Shown here: positions 1 through 6,600 of the stretch, piece by piece
Layout: every line of letters begins with the position of its first letter
Numbering within the stretch: position 1 is the stretch's first letter
Source of the DNA: Firmicutes bacterium UBA994
GTDB lineage: Bacteria > Bacillota > UBA994
Reading direction: 5' to 3'
Length of the DNA: 7,420 nucleotides
Assembly: GCA_002292025.1 (NCBI GenBank)
Contig: DBBC01000028.1
Coordinates: 1 to 7,420, forward strand
Notes under the pieces: model-generated
The model's input: only the letters and a program-made list of their open reading frames with translations
Told to the model about the DNA's origin: nothing
Databases searched by the model: none
Position numbers and translations under genes: made by a program

Positions 1-1169
1 CGGGGAACATCAGCAAGCGCTTGCGTAGCATGACAGAGGTTGCTAAGAGCATTGCGCGCGGGCAAACTTCACAGCGCGCGGTTGTTGCCGGCCCGACGGA
101 GACCGGTGAGTTGGCCTACTCCCTTAACGCCATGGCGGATAGCTTACAGCTTGAATTGCAGCATGTGCAGATGTCTGCCGAGAGACTAGGCGTAGTGCTC
201 ACTTCAACGCGCGATGGCATAATCCTTATTGACAATTTAGAGAACATAGAGCTGCTAAACGCAGCAGCGGAGGCCATGCTTGGCTTCCGGGCCGCGGCAG
301 CCATAGGTATGCGCGACAGTCTGTTGGAGAGATATCCTGACCTCGCCGCGCTGCTTAGACAGGCGCGCCGGGACCGCGTTGCGGCAAGTCGCCGCGTGTC
401 ACTGAGTGGCACAGGAGCAGGAGTGGTGCGTGCCGCGGTAGCGCCGCTAGTTTCCGGGCGCATGCTCATTACGTTGCAGGATTTAACTGAAGTGTATCGA
501 GCGATAGATGTTCGGCGTGATTTTGTGGCCAATGTTTCGCATGAACTGCGTACCCCGCTCACTGCGCTAGCCCTCATGATAGAAAATCTCTTACGGGGAG
601 CCCTAGATGAACGAGAAGTGGCCGTAGAGTTTTTGCGGCGCATGGCAGGGGAAATCGACAGGCTCACGAAAATGGTGCTGGAACTCTTGTTGCTTTCGCG
701 CTTAGAGAGCGACCGCGAGCAGTTGATTAAGGGCGAGTTCCCGCTCAGCGAACTTGTGCTGGAGGTCATAGAAGACCTGCGAGGATTGTGGGGGAGCAAA
801 GAGCAGCGCCTAACGCATGAGGCGGTGCCCACCCTTGTCCACGCCGACCGGGCTAAGCTCAAGCAGGTGTTCATTAATCTGCTGGACAACGCCATTAAGT
901 TTTCTCCCCTAGGAAGCGCTATCACGGTAGAAGTGCAAGCGCTGGCCGCCGGCGTACGAGTGGCGGTCAAGGACCAAGGGCCGGGCATTCCTGCGGAACA
1001 TCTTCCCCGTGTTTATGAGCGATTCTTTAAGGGCTCGGCAGCGCGGGGCGGAGGGACCGGACTGGGCTTGGCAATCGTTAAGCACATTGTCGAGGCGCAC
1101 GGCGGGACAGTGGCAGTAGAAAGCAAGACCGGCAGAGGAGCGACATTCGTCTTTGTGCTGCCGCTTTAA
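1..1169 (+). CDS. phoR: PhoR-type sensor histidine kinase, 5'-truncated by window
   Basis: Membrane-linked sensor kinase; in this context most likely PhoR, which phosphorylates the response regulator PhoP when phosphate is scarce. The frame is open to the left edge (first whole codon at 3), so the N-terminal membrane segments and any extracellular sensor are outside the window. Numbering from the TTG at 21: end of a HAMP linker (about 1-45, preceded by an in-frame ISKRLRSM stretch), a PAS-like domain (about 52-155), the HisKA dimerisation helix pair with H-box VSHELRTPL (phospho-acceptor His174, codon 540-542), then an HATPase_c domain with N-box NLLDNAIKFS (287-296), G1 DQGPGIP (318-324), F-box (YERFF) and G2 GGTGLGLAI (344-352). 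All catalytic motifs are intact. It stops at TAA 1167-1169, inside the first repeat of the Pho box that precedes pstS. The histidine kinase call is certain; the PhoR call rests on HAMP-PAS-HisKA architecture and the adjacent pst operon. Confidence 0.88.
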   Translation, partial: GNISKRLRSMTEVAKSIARGQTSQRAVVAGPTETGELAYSLNAMADSLQLELQHVQMSAERLGVVLTSTRDGIILIDNLENIELLNAAAEAMLGFRAAAAIGMRDSLLERYPDLAALLRQARRDRVAASRRVSLSGTGAGVVRAAVAPLVSGRMLITLQDLTEVYRAIDVRRDFVANVSHELRTPLTALALMIENLLRGALDEREVAVEFLRRMAGEIDRLTKMVLELLLLSRLESDREQLIKGEFPLSELVLEVIEDLRGLWGSKEQRLTHEAVPTLVHADRAKLKQVFINLLDNAIKFSPLGSAITVEVQALAAGVRVAVKDQGPGIPAEHLPRVYERFFKGSAARGGGTGLGLAIVKHIVEAHGGTVAVESKTGRGATFVFVLPL

Positions 1170-1204
1170 CGTTCTCTTAACAATGTCTTATCTTTGTTTT
1201 AGCA
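1166..1204 (+). promoter_or_regulatory. Pho box: four TTAACA-like direct repeats, 11-bp period
   Basis: Four hexamers start exactly 11 bp apart: TTAACG (1166-1171), TTAACA (1177-1182), TTATCT (1188-1193), TTAGCA (1199-1204), each separated by 5 bp. This matches the known Bacillus PhoP operator (TT(A/C/T)A(C/T)A repeats with about 5-bp spacers). With a start site near 1226 the repeats lie at about -60 to -22, where the PhoP core region sits in B. subtilis pho promoters. The first repeat overlaps the phoR stop codon. Spacing and placement are read directly; PhoP binding is inferred. Confidence 0.8.
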
Positions 1205-1210
1205 TAGGGG

Positions 1211-1219
1211 TGGTATGAT
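1211..1219 (+). promoter_or_regulatory. Extended -10 of the pst operon promoter
   Basis: TGG followed by TATGAT (1214-1219) is an extended -10 element, five of six matches to TATAAT. At the expected -35 position (about 1191-1196) the sequence is TCTTTG, a poor -35, as expected of an activator-dependent promoter. The last Pho-box hexamer ends 9 bp upstream. Transcription would start near 1226. The ATG at 1215 falls inside this element and is therefore not a usable pstS start. Confidence 0.7.
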
Positions 1220-1222
1220 TTT

Positions 1223-1239
1223 TTGTGCACACTGCACAA
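1223..1239. repeat. Perfect inverted repeat at the pst transcription start
   Basis: TTGTGCA (1223-1229), CAC, then TGCACAA (1233-1239): seven-base perfect arms around a 3-base centre. It spans the predicted start site and ends 7 bp before the pstS ribosome binding site (1247-1253). It could be an operator for a second regulator or a small 5' hairpin; its role is unknown. Confidence 0.5.
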
Positions 1240-1259
1240 TAGACACGAGGAGGATTGCC

Positions 1260-2090
1260 GTGAAAAAGCTCTTGCTACTAGTTCTAATACTAGTCGTCGC
1301 TTTGTTTGCTGCCGGATGTCAGCGTGAAGGGACCATCATCGACATAAACGGTTCAGACACCATGGTCAATATGGGAGCCGCGTTAGCGGAGGAATTCATG
1401 AAGACCAATAGAAACATTGAGGTAGTAGTTTCTGGCGGTGGTTCCGGCACTGGTATTGCCGCATTGATCGATGGCAAGGCCGATATCGCTCAGTCTTCAC
1501 GCGACATCAGGGAGAGCGAGCGGGCTAAGGCGAAAGCACGCGGCACGTTGCACGAAATAATCGTGGCGTGGGATGGCCTAGCAATTGCCGTACATCCAGC
1601 TAACCCGGTCAAAGAACTAACCATGGCCGAGCTAGCTGCAATATACAAAGGTGAGATTACCAATTGGAATCAGGTCGGCGGCAACGATGCTCCCATTGTC
1701 CTGCTCTCCCGCGACACCACTTCCGGAACGCACGTTTTCTTTAAGGATTTCGTGCTAGATGAGGCTGAATTTGCCCCTGCCACCATGATGATGCCTTCTA
1801 CCGAGGCGATCGTGCAAGAACTGGCGCAAAATAGAAACGGTATCGGTTATATTGGGCTTGGCTACGTTCGCCCCTCCGTTGCTATCCTTGGCATTAGAGC
1901 AGACGACACTGCTCCAGCCGTAGTAGCTTCGATAGAAGCCGTGCTTGATCGCACCTACGTATTGGCTCGCCCGCTGTTTTTCTATGTCATAGGCGAGATC
2001 AAGGGCGATCTAAAGACGTTCCTTGACTTCGTGCTAAGCTCTACCGGGCAAAAAATCGTGCGCGACTTAGGTTTTGTCCCCATCAAATAG
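1260..2090 (+). CDS. pstS: Phosphate ABC transporter substrate-binding lipoprotein PstS
   Basis: Binds inorganic phosphate outside the membrane and delivers it to PstC/PstA. The start is placed at GTG 1260, 6 nt after a strong GAGGAGG site (1247-1253); a longer frame from ATG 1215 would begin inside the -10 box and mask the signal peptide. The 276-residue product opens with MKK, a hydrophobic stretch (4-17) and lipobox FAAGC with lipidated Cys20, so it is a type II signal peptide and membrane-anchored lipoprotein. Phosphate-binding motifs of the family are present: GSDTM (31-35), SGGGSGTGI (58-66), SRDTTSGTH (150-158) and IGYIGLGYV (195-203). The length is typical of the short Firmicutes PstS type. 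It is the first gene of pstSCAB-phoU, led by the Pho-box promoter, and stops at TAG 2088-2090, 21 nt before pstC. Confidence 0.95.
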   Translation: MKKLLLLVLILVVALFAAGCQREGTIIDINGSDTMVNMGAALAEEFMKTNRNIEVVVSGGGSGTGIAALIDGKADIAQSSRDIRESERAKAKARGTLHEIIVAWDGLAIAVHPANPVKELTMAELAAIYKGEITNWNQVGGNDAPIVLLSRDTTSGTHVFFKDFVLDEAEFAPATMMMPSTEAIVQELAQNRNGIGYIGLGYVRPSVAILGIRADDTAPAVVASIEAVLDRTYVLARPLFFYVIGEIKGDLKTFLDFVLSSTGQKIVRDLGFVPIK

Positions 2091-2097
2091 TCAAATC

Positions 2098-2103
2098 GAG
2101 GAG
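2098..2103 (+). promoter_or_regulatory. Ribosome binding site deciding the pstC start
   Basis: GAGGAG is followed 8 nt later by GTG 2112. The upstream in-frame GTGs at 2103 and 2106 overlap or abut this site and cannot be served by it. Confidence 0.75.
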
Positions 2104-2111
2104 TGGTGTCT

Positions 2112-2969
2112 GTGCCGTACCAGCAGAAGCTAGTCACCGTAGCGGGCTATACCGTCCTGCTTTTGACCGCCGCCATTTTTCTGTTTGTAGCGGCACAGGC
2201 TTGGCCGTTCTTCCGTGACCAAGTAGACCTTAGTTTTTTCACTGGAGACCGGTGGTTGCCGGTCTCCTCTCCGCCTTCTTTTCAGATTAGAGGGTTCTTA
2301 GTTAGTTCGTTCATGATCACTAGCATGGCCATCGTGGTAGGGTGTCCAATTGGCATACTATCGGCGGTCTGCCTAGCGGAGCTACTGCCGCGCCAAGCTA
2401 GTATCCTATTGCGCTCCGTGTTTGAGATGACCGCAGGGATTCCTTCTGTGGTTTGGGGCTTTCTAGGGCTGACAGTCATCGCGCCTTTTGTGGCACGTGT
2501 ATTCAATCTCAACACCGGCCTAACCGGGTTTTCGGCTGGACTCGTGCTAAGCGTGATGATTTTGCCAACGCTGGTGAGTTTAGCGGATGAGGCACTGCGA
2601 GCTGTGCCTCGCGAATACGCAGAGGCGTCATATGCTTTAGGCGCTACGCGGTGGCAAACCATTTGGCGCGTTATCGTGCCTGCAGCGCGGGGTGGCATCG
2701 TGGCGGCAGTTCTGCTTGCCATGGGCCGGGCCATTGGCGAAACGATGACAGTACTAATGGTCGCCGGTGGACGGCTTACAACGCCGGGCAGTATTTTTGA
2801 GCCGATGCGACCGATCACGGCGCTGATTGCGGCCGAGGTGACAAACGCGGCGCGTCACAGCGAACAGTACCATGCTCTCTTCGCCGCCGGGCTGGTTCTC
2901 TTTTCCATAACACTCGCTGTTAACGCCATTGCCGCCGCAGTAATTGTCGGCAAGAAAGCGGAGGCATAG
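2112..2969 (+). CDS. pstC: Phosphate ABC transporter permease PstC
   Basis: One of the two membrane subunits of the high-affinity phosphate importer. The chosen start is GTG 2112, giving 285 residues (MPYQQKLVTVAG...). Hydrophobic segments are visible at about 11-30, 62-88, 100-130, 140-158, 192-218 and 255-280, fitting six membrane helices. The cytoplasmic EAA coupling loop, EASYALGATRWQTIWRVIVP (171-190), has the conserved Gly and is followed by the family-typical MGRAIGETM stretch (204-212). The segment PSVVWGFLGL (111-120) is also characteristic of PstC. It lies 21 nt after pstS and 1 nt before pstA, so the genes are in one transcript. Distinguished from PstA by the N-terminal layout and the RAIGETM signature. 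Confidence 0.94.
   Translation: MPYQQKLVTVAGYTVLLLTAAIFLFVAAQAWPFFRDQVDLSFFTGDRWLPVSSPPSFQIRGFLVSSFMITSMAIVVGCPIGILSAVCLAELLPRQASILLRSVFEMTAGIPSVVWGFLGLTVIAPFVARVFNLNTGLTGFSAGLVLSVMILPTLVSLADEALRAVPREYAEASYALGATRWQTIWRVIVPAARGGIVAAVLLAMGRAIGETMTVLMVAGGRLTTPGSIFEPMRPITALIAAEVTNAARHSEQYHALFAAGLVLFSITLAVNAIAAAVIVGKKAEA
2959..2964 (+). promoter_or_regulatory. Ribosome binding site deciding the pstA start
   Basis: GCGGAGG-type site (core CGGAGG) at the end of pstC, 6 nt before ATG 2971. A longer frame from TTG 2944 has no such site and would overlap pstC by 26 nt, so ATG 2971 is preferred. Confidence 0.7.
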
Positions 2970-2970
2970 G

Positions 2971-3810
2971 ATGAGGCAATCATACACTCTGCCAGAATTG
3001 TTCTTGCTCAGCGCATTGGGACTAGCCTTGCTCCCCCCTCTCGCGGCAGTACTCTATATCTTTGTCCGCGCTGCTGCCGGCATTTCGCTGGAGTTTATCT
3101 TTGCCATGCCTGCTCAACGCGGCATAACAGGCGGCATTTTGCCGGCGATCCTCGGTACTCTATGGCTGCTCTTTGGCACATCGCTGGTGGTGCTGCCACT
3201 AGGAGTAGGCGCTGGAGTGTATTTGGCAGAGTTTGCACCGCGTAACCGCCTGAAGCACTTGCTTGAAGTGGCGCTAATCAATCTCGCTGGCGTGCCTTCC
3301 GTTGTATTTGGCTTATTTGGCTATTCACTGTTTGTGCTGACACTCGGATTTGGGTCCTCATTGCTGTCTGCCTCCCTGACACTGGCTGCAATGACCCTGC
3401 CTTTAGTTGTGACAGCAACACGGGAAGCGCTGCACAGCGTTCCAGGATCTTTCCGCGAAGCGTCGCTGGCCTTAGGGGCAACCCGTTGGCAGACAGTATC
3501 GACCGTGACTTTACCCTGCGCGCGCAGCGGTATTCTTACCGGAACACTACTGGCCATGTCTCGCGCCGCGGGCGACACCGCTACCATCTTAATTACCGGT
3601 GCAGCGTTCTTTTTGCCGCGGCTTCCTACTTCGTTTACGAGCCGCTTTATGGCATTGCCCTATCACTTGTATATTTCAGCGACGCAACTTCCCGGCATGC
3701 CGGCGGAGCGCATCTGGGCCACAGCCGGGGTGCTGCTCTTCATAGTGTTGATTATGCAGGTTAGCGCGACACTGTGGCGGGAGAGAGAAAGGAGACTGAA
3801 GAAGTGGTAG
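2971..3810 (+). CDS. pstA: Phosphate ABC transporter permease PstA
   Basis: Second membrane subunit of the phosphate importer, pairing with PstC. ATG 2971 gives 279 residues, of normal length. Hydrophobic segments at about 10-33, 55-86, 98-127, 130-148, 184-212 and 248-266 fit six helices. The EAA coupling loop is FREASLALGATRWQTVSTVT (161-180) followed by LP; its ALGATRWQT core is identical to that of PstC, as expected for two paralogous subunits docking the same PstB dimer. SRAAGDTATIL (197-207) is the PstA counterpart of the PstC RAIGETM segment. The C-terminus is strongly basic (ERERRLKKW). The final 7 nt overlap the pstB start, which implies translational coupling. Confidence 0.94.
   Translation: MRQSYTLPELFLLSALGLALLPPLAAVLYIFVRAAAGISLEFIFAMPAQRGITGGILPAILGTLWLLFGTSLVVLPLGVGAGVYLAEFAPRNRLKHLLEVALINLAGVPSVVFGLFGYSLFVLTLGFGSSLLSASLTLAAMTLPLVVTATREALHSVPGSFREASLALGATRWQTVSTVTLPCARSGILTGTLLAMSRAAGDTATILITGAAFFLPRLPTSFTSRFMALPYHLYISATQLPGMPAERIWATAGVLLFIVLIMQVSATLWRERERRLKKW
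3788..3794 (+). promoter_or_regulatory. Ribosome binding site deciding the pstB start
   Basis: AAAGGAG inside the end of pstA, 9 nt before GTG 3804. The longer frame from GTG 3774 starts upstream of this site and would add ten residues not expected for PstB. Confidence 0.65.
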
Positions 3811-4568
3811 AGAGTAAGCATAAAGTCGGCTTTCGAGACGTATCAATTTTCTATGGCAGGCTGCAGGTAGTTAAGCATGTGTCAGCGGAGATCCCCGAAA
3901 AAGAGATTACCGCGATCATCGGGCCCTCAGGCTCGGGGAAGTCCACGCCGTTGCGCTCCCTTAACCGCATGAACGACCACATCGGCGGAATGCGCATCAC
4001 GGGCGAGGCAATAATTGACGACCAGAATATCTATGCCGCCGGGGTGGACGTCGTCAGGCTGCGCCGCAAAGTAGGCATGGTTTTTCAGCGACCTAACCCC
4101 TTCCCCAAGAGCATCTATGAAAACGTCGCCTATGGCCCGAAGTTGCAGGGCTTGCGCACCAAAGCAGATCTCGATATTATTGTAGAAAACTCCCTGCGCC
4201 AAGCGGCACTGTGGGACGAAGTCAAAGACAGGCTACATGCCTCAGGTTTTGACCTTTCCGGCGGACAACAACAGCGCCTCTGCATCGCAAGGTCACTCGC
4301 CGTAGGCCCGGAGGTACTCTTAATGGATGAACCCGCTTCCGCGCTTGACCCGGCAGCCACCGCCAAGATTGAAGAACTGATGCTTATGCTTAAACGTACG
4401 CTTACGCTGATTGTGGTAACGCACAATATGCAGCAGGCAGCGCGAGTGTCGGACCGTACCGCGTTTTTGCTGGGGGGGGAGCTCGCTGAATACGATGTGA
4501 CGCGCAAGATATTTACTGCGCCGCAAGATAAGCGGACAGACGACTATATAAGCGGGAAAATGGGATAA
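3804..4568 (+). CDS. pstB: Phosphate ABC transporter ATP-binding protein PstB
   Basis: Cytoplasmic ATPase that drives phosphate import through PstC/PstA. GTG 3804 gives 254 residues, the usual length. All nucleotide-binding motifs are present: Walker A GPSGSGKST (40-48), Q-loop Gln95 in VFQRPNPFP, signature LSGGQQQR (151-158), Walker B VLLMDEP (171-177) with catalytic Glu176, D-loop SALD (179-182) and switch His207 in THNMQQAARVSD. The last motif and LCIARSLAVGPEVLLMDEP are PstB-specific rather than generic ABC features. One oddity: residue 49, right after Walker A, is Pro (CCG 3948-3950), where PstB normally has a hydrophobic residue such as Leu or Phe. An eight-G run (4472-4479) lies near the 3' end with the frame intact. 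Overlaps pstA by 7 nt; the TAA stop overlaps the phoU ribosome binding site. Confidence 0.95.
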   Translation: MVESKHKVGFRDVSIFYGRLQVVKHVSAEIPEKEITAIIGPSGSGKSTPLRSLNRMNDHIGGMRITGEAIIDDQNIYAAGVDVVRLRRKVGMVFQRPNPFPKSIYENVAYGPKLQGLRTKADLDIIVENSLRQAALWDEVKDRLHASGFDLSGGQQQRLCIARSLAVGPEVLLMDEPASALDPAATAKIEELMLMLKRTLTLIVVTHNMQQAARVSDRTAFLLGGELAEYDVTRKIFTAPQDKRTDDYISGKMG

Positions 4569-4581
4569 GGAGGGTGTCGCC

Positions 4582-5232
4582 ATGTTACGGCAAAGTTTCC
4601 AAAAAGAATTAGAAGGCCTCCACTCCCAGTTGCTGGGCATGGGGGGTCGCATCGAGCAAATGCTCCATCTCTCCCTCGATACGCTACGGACGGGCAATGA
4701 GCAGTCCGCTATCCAAGTCGAGGAAATGGAGATTGTCATCGATGCGATGGCGGCGGAAATCGATACAGTAGCTATCGAGTTAATAGCCAAACAACAGCCC
4801 GTCGGTCAGGATCTCAGGCGGATTATAGGAGCCATGCGCTTAGCAGTTGACATGGAGCGAGTCGCCGATATCTCGACCAATATTGTGGAGCAATCGCGTC
4901 TGTTGCCCCGACCCTTGATTAAACCACTTATAGATATCCCCAAAATGGTGGATGTGGCAGCAGGAATGCTGCAGGACTCCTTGAATGCGCTGATTAACTC
5001 CGATGTCAATCTCGCCCTTGACGTATGGAAGCGGGACGATATCGTCGACGAGTTGTGCGAACGTATTGTCGTGGAACTGCGCAGCATGATGACCGCTGAC
5101 GGCTCGATCGTACCCAAGGCCCTACCCCTATTGATAATTGCCATCCAGATAGAGCGCATTGCCGACCATGCCACCAACCTAGCCGAATCAGTGATGTTTA
5201 TTGCCACCGGGAAGCGTGTGGTGACTCTGTAG
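4582..5232 (+). CDS. phoU: Phosphate signalling regulator PhoU
   Basis: Cytoplasmic all-helical protein that links the Pst transporter to PhoR and damps both phosphate uptake and Pho signalling when phosphate is plentiful. ATG 4582 follows an excellent AAGGAGGG site (4567-4574) with 7 nt spacing; the site overlaps the pstB stop. The 216 residues form the expected two tandem three-helix repeats (about 8-105 and 120-208). Each ends in the metal-binding E-x3-D motif: MERVAD (Glu92, Asp96) and IERIADHATN (Glu191, Asp195). It is the last gene of the pst operon, 13 nt after pstB, and a terminator hairpin follows. Length and motifs are ordinary for the family. Confidence 0.94.
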   Translation: MLRQSFQKELEGLHSQLLGMGGRIEQMLHLSLDTLRTGNEQSAIQVEEMEIVIDAMAAEIDTVAIELIAKQQPVGQDLRRIIGAMRLAVDMERVADISTNIVEQSRLLPRPLIKPLIDIPKMVDVAAGMLQDSLNALINSDVNLALDVWKRDDIVDELCERIVVELRSMMTADGSIVPKALPLLIIAIQIERIADHATNLAESVMFIATGKRVVTL

Positions 5233-5276
5233 CCCACCCAAAAAGGTGTTGCAGAAACTCCAACATTGATGTAAGG

Positions 5277-5317
5277 TAGACGACGGGTATCGCCAGTACC
5301 TGTTGTCTATTGTTTTT
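5277..5317 (+). terminator. Intrinsic terminator after phoU
   Basis: The 5' arm GACGACGGGTA (5279-5289) pairs fully with TACCTGTTGTC (5297-5307) if two G-U pairs are allowed, around a 7-nt loop. The stem can extend outward by two A-T pairs (5277-5278 with 5308-5309). A T-rich tract, TTGTTTTT (5310-5317), follows. This should end the pst-phoU transcript, though the T tract is interrupted and termination may be partial. Confidence 0.7.
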
Positions 5318-5370
5318 GCAGGATAGAACGACCTGAAATCGAATTATGACAGTGACGCGGGGGTGTCGAT
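5318..5370 (+). other. Short gap before udk, no clear promoter
   Basis: The remainder of the 138-nt phoU-udk gap. TATGAC at 5345-5350 could serve as a -10, but no -35 lies at a proper distance. An imperfect G-rich ribosome binding site (GGGGGTG, 5359-5365) precedes the udk ATG by 5 nt. I see no riboswitch or PyrR-type element. The udk promoter is unresolved; readthrough from pst-phoU is possible. Confidence 0.4.
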
Positions 5371-6003
5371 ATGCCGTACATCGTAGGTATAGCAGGCGGG
5401 ACAGGGTCGGGCAAATCTACTCTGGCAGAGCGCATGATTACCGGCTTTAACGGACAGGCACTGCTTATTCGCCACGACAACTACTACCAAGATCAATCGC
5501 ACCGCTCCATGGAGGAGCGCGTAATCCAAAATTATGATCACCCTGAAGCGTTTGAGGACAGGCTGTTGATTGCACATCTTAGCACACTGCGTGAGGGAAG
5601 GTCGGTGTTTGGTCCCCTATACGACTTCGCCACCCATACCAGAAGCAGCAAGCAACTCCTGCTCGAGCCGCGCGACTTAGTAGTAGTGGAGGGTATACTA
5701 GCCTTACACAACCCCGTTCTGCGATCACTTTATGACCTCAAAGTGTTTGTGGACACCGATGCTGACGTGCGCGTACTGCGCAGGCTAGCCCGCGACATGA
5801 CGGAACGTTGCCGCAGCATGGAATCAATAATCGAACAGTATCTCGCCACAGTAAAACCCATGCACGAACAGTATGTGGAACCAAGCAAAAAATACGCGGA
5901 CGTAATTATCCCGGAGGGTGGACTTAACCCTGCTGCATTGGCGTTAATCGCCTCGCGTTTGCGTCACGCGATAGAAGCTGCCGCCACCATGCGGGGCGAT
6001 TAG
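5371..6003 (+). CDS. udk: Uridine kinase (uridine/cytidine salvage)
   Basis: Cytosolic P-loop kinase that phosphorylates uridine or cytidine to UMP or CMP using a nucleoside triphosphate. The 210-residue protein carries the full family pattern: P-loop GGTGSGKST (9-17), HDNYYQD (35-41) with the substrate-binding Asp/Tyr, NYDHPEAFE (54-62), PLYDFATHTR (82-91), the VVVEGI strand (104-109), and the C-terminal block FVDTDADVRVLRRLARD (126-142), RSMESIIEQY (148-157), KPMHEQYVEPSKKYADVIIP (162-181). These patterns separate it from the related phosphoribulokinases. It uses Cys147 in ERCRS where ERGRS is common, probably harmless. It begins 53 nt after the terminator of the phosphate operon and is followed 33 nt later by tdk in the same orientation, suggesting a pyrimidine salvage operon. 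Confidence 0.93.
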   Translation: MPYIVGIAGGTGSGKSTLAERMITGFNGQALLIRHDNYYQDQSHRSMEERVIQNYDHPEAFEDRLLIAHLSTLREGRSVFGPLYDFATHTRSSKQLLLEPRDLVVVEGILALHNPVLRSLYDLKVFVDTDADVRVLRRLARDMTERCRSMESIIEQYLATVKPMHEQYVEPSKKYADVIIPEGGLNPAALALIASRLRHAIEAAATMRGD

Positions 6004-6010
6004 TGCCCCG
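5992..6010 (+). repeat. GC-rich stem-loop spanning the udk stop codon
   Basis: CGGGGC (5992-5997) and GCCCCG (6005-6010) form a perfect 6-bp stem around a 7-nt loop containing the udk TAG (6001-6003). There is no T tract afterwards, so it is not a normal terminator. The CCCC can instead pair with the GGGGG of the tdk ribosome binding site (6025-6029). Confidence 0.45.
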
Positions 6011-6036
6011 ACAATCATACAGATGGGGGAAGCAAC

Positions 6037-6600
6037 ATGAAAGGGTATCTGGAAGTTATTTGTGGCGGGATGTATAGCGGCAAGTCGAGCGAACTGATTC
6101 GCCGCGTCAATCGCGCCAAGTACGCGCGCAAGCAAGTGCAGCTCTTTAAGCCTACGATGGATGGGCGCTATCACGCTACACAGGTAGTCGCGCACGACAA
6201 CCGCAACCACGTGGCTCAGGCTGTGGCGACTGCGGCAGACATTTTGCCGCTGGTCGAAGAGAGCACAGACGTGGTTGCGATTGACGAGATTCAATTTTTT
6301 GCTGCAGAAGAAACCAGCAGAGTTGTATACGAACTTATGTGCCGCGGCAAAAAAGTCATTGTAGCCGGATTGGACCTAGACTTCGCCGGCAGACCGTTTG
6401 GCGCTATCCCACACCTCTTAGCCGTAGCCGATGAAATTGACAAGCTGCGTGCCATCTGCATCCAGTGCGGCAACAAAGCCTATATCAGTCAGCGGTTAGT
6501 TAACGGAGAGCCCGCCTCGCTCAGTGACCCACAAATACTAGTCGGGGGTGTAGAGGCCTACGAAGCACGTTGTCGCGGCTGCTGGGAAGTTAAGGACTGA
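6037..6600 (+). CDS. tdk: Thymidine kinase, type II (TK1-like)
   Basis: Phosphorylates thymidine to dTMP in the salvage pathway. The 187-residue length is normal for bacterial TK1-type enzymes. Visible motifs: P-loop GGMYSGKSSELIRR (10-23), the Walker B-like/active-site strand VVAIDEIQFF (79-88) with catalytic Glu84, GLDLDFAGRPFG (111-122), the zinc-binding CIQCG pair (Cys141, Cys144) and its partners in ARCRGC (Cys179, Cys182). The substrate-binding lasso is represented by ILVGGVEAYEARCR (167-180). ATG 6037 follows a GGGGGA stretch (6025-6030) with 6 nt spacing. It sits 33 nt after udk; both act in pyrimidine nucleoside salvage. The last 43 bp overlap the 3' end of the convergent permease gene, and no terminator is seen between them. 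Confidence 0.94.
   Translation: MKGYLEVICGGMYSGKSSELIRRVNRAKYARKQVQLFKPTMDGRYHATQVVAHDNRNHVAQAVATAADILPLVEESTDVVAIDEIQFFAAEETSRVVYELMCRGKKVIVAGLDLDFAGRPFGAIPHLLAVADEIDKLRAICIQCGNKAYISQRLVNGEPASLSDPQILVGGVEAYEARCRGCWEVKD

Noticed and set aside
116..988. 290-codon antisense open frame inside the histidine kinase gene, and similar antisense frames under pstC, pstB, phoU, udk and tdk
   Set aside because: Low-complexity Ser/Arg/Ala-rich translations with no motif, opposite intact genes of known families; shadows of biased codon use.
1215..1259. Longer pstS starting at ATG 1215
   Set aside because: The ATG lies inside the -10 box, upstream of the expected start site, and would put 15 polar residues ahead of the lipoprotein signal; GTG 1260 has a strong ribosome binding site.
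5250..5278. TTGCAG-17 bp-TAAGGT as a promoter after phoU
   Set aside because: Only three of six matches in each hexamer.
5233..5330. PyrR-type attenuator or riboswitch ahead of udk
   Set aside because: No PyrR binding-loop consensus or other known leader pattern; a single hairpin plus T tract fits a plain terminator for phoU.
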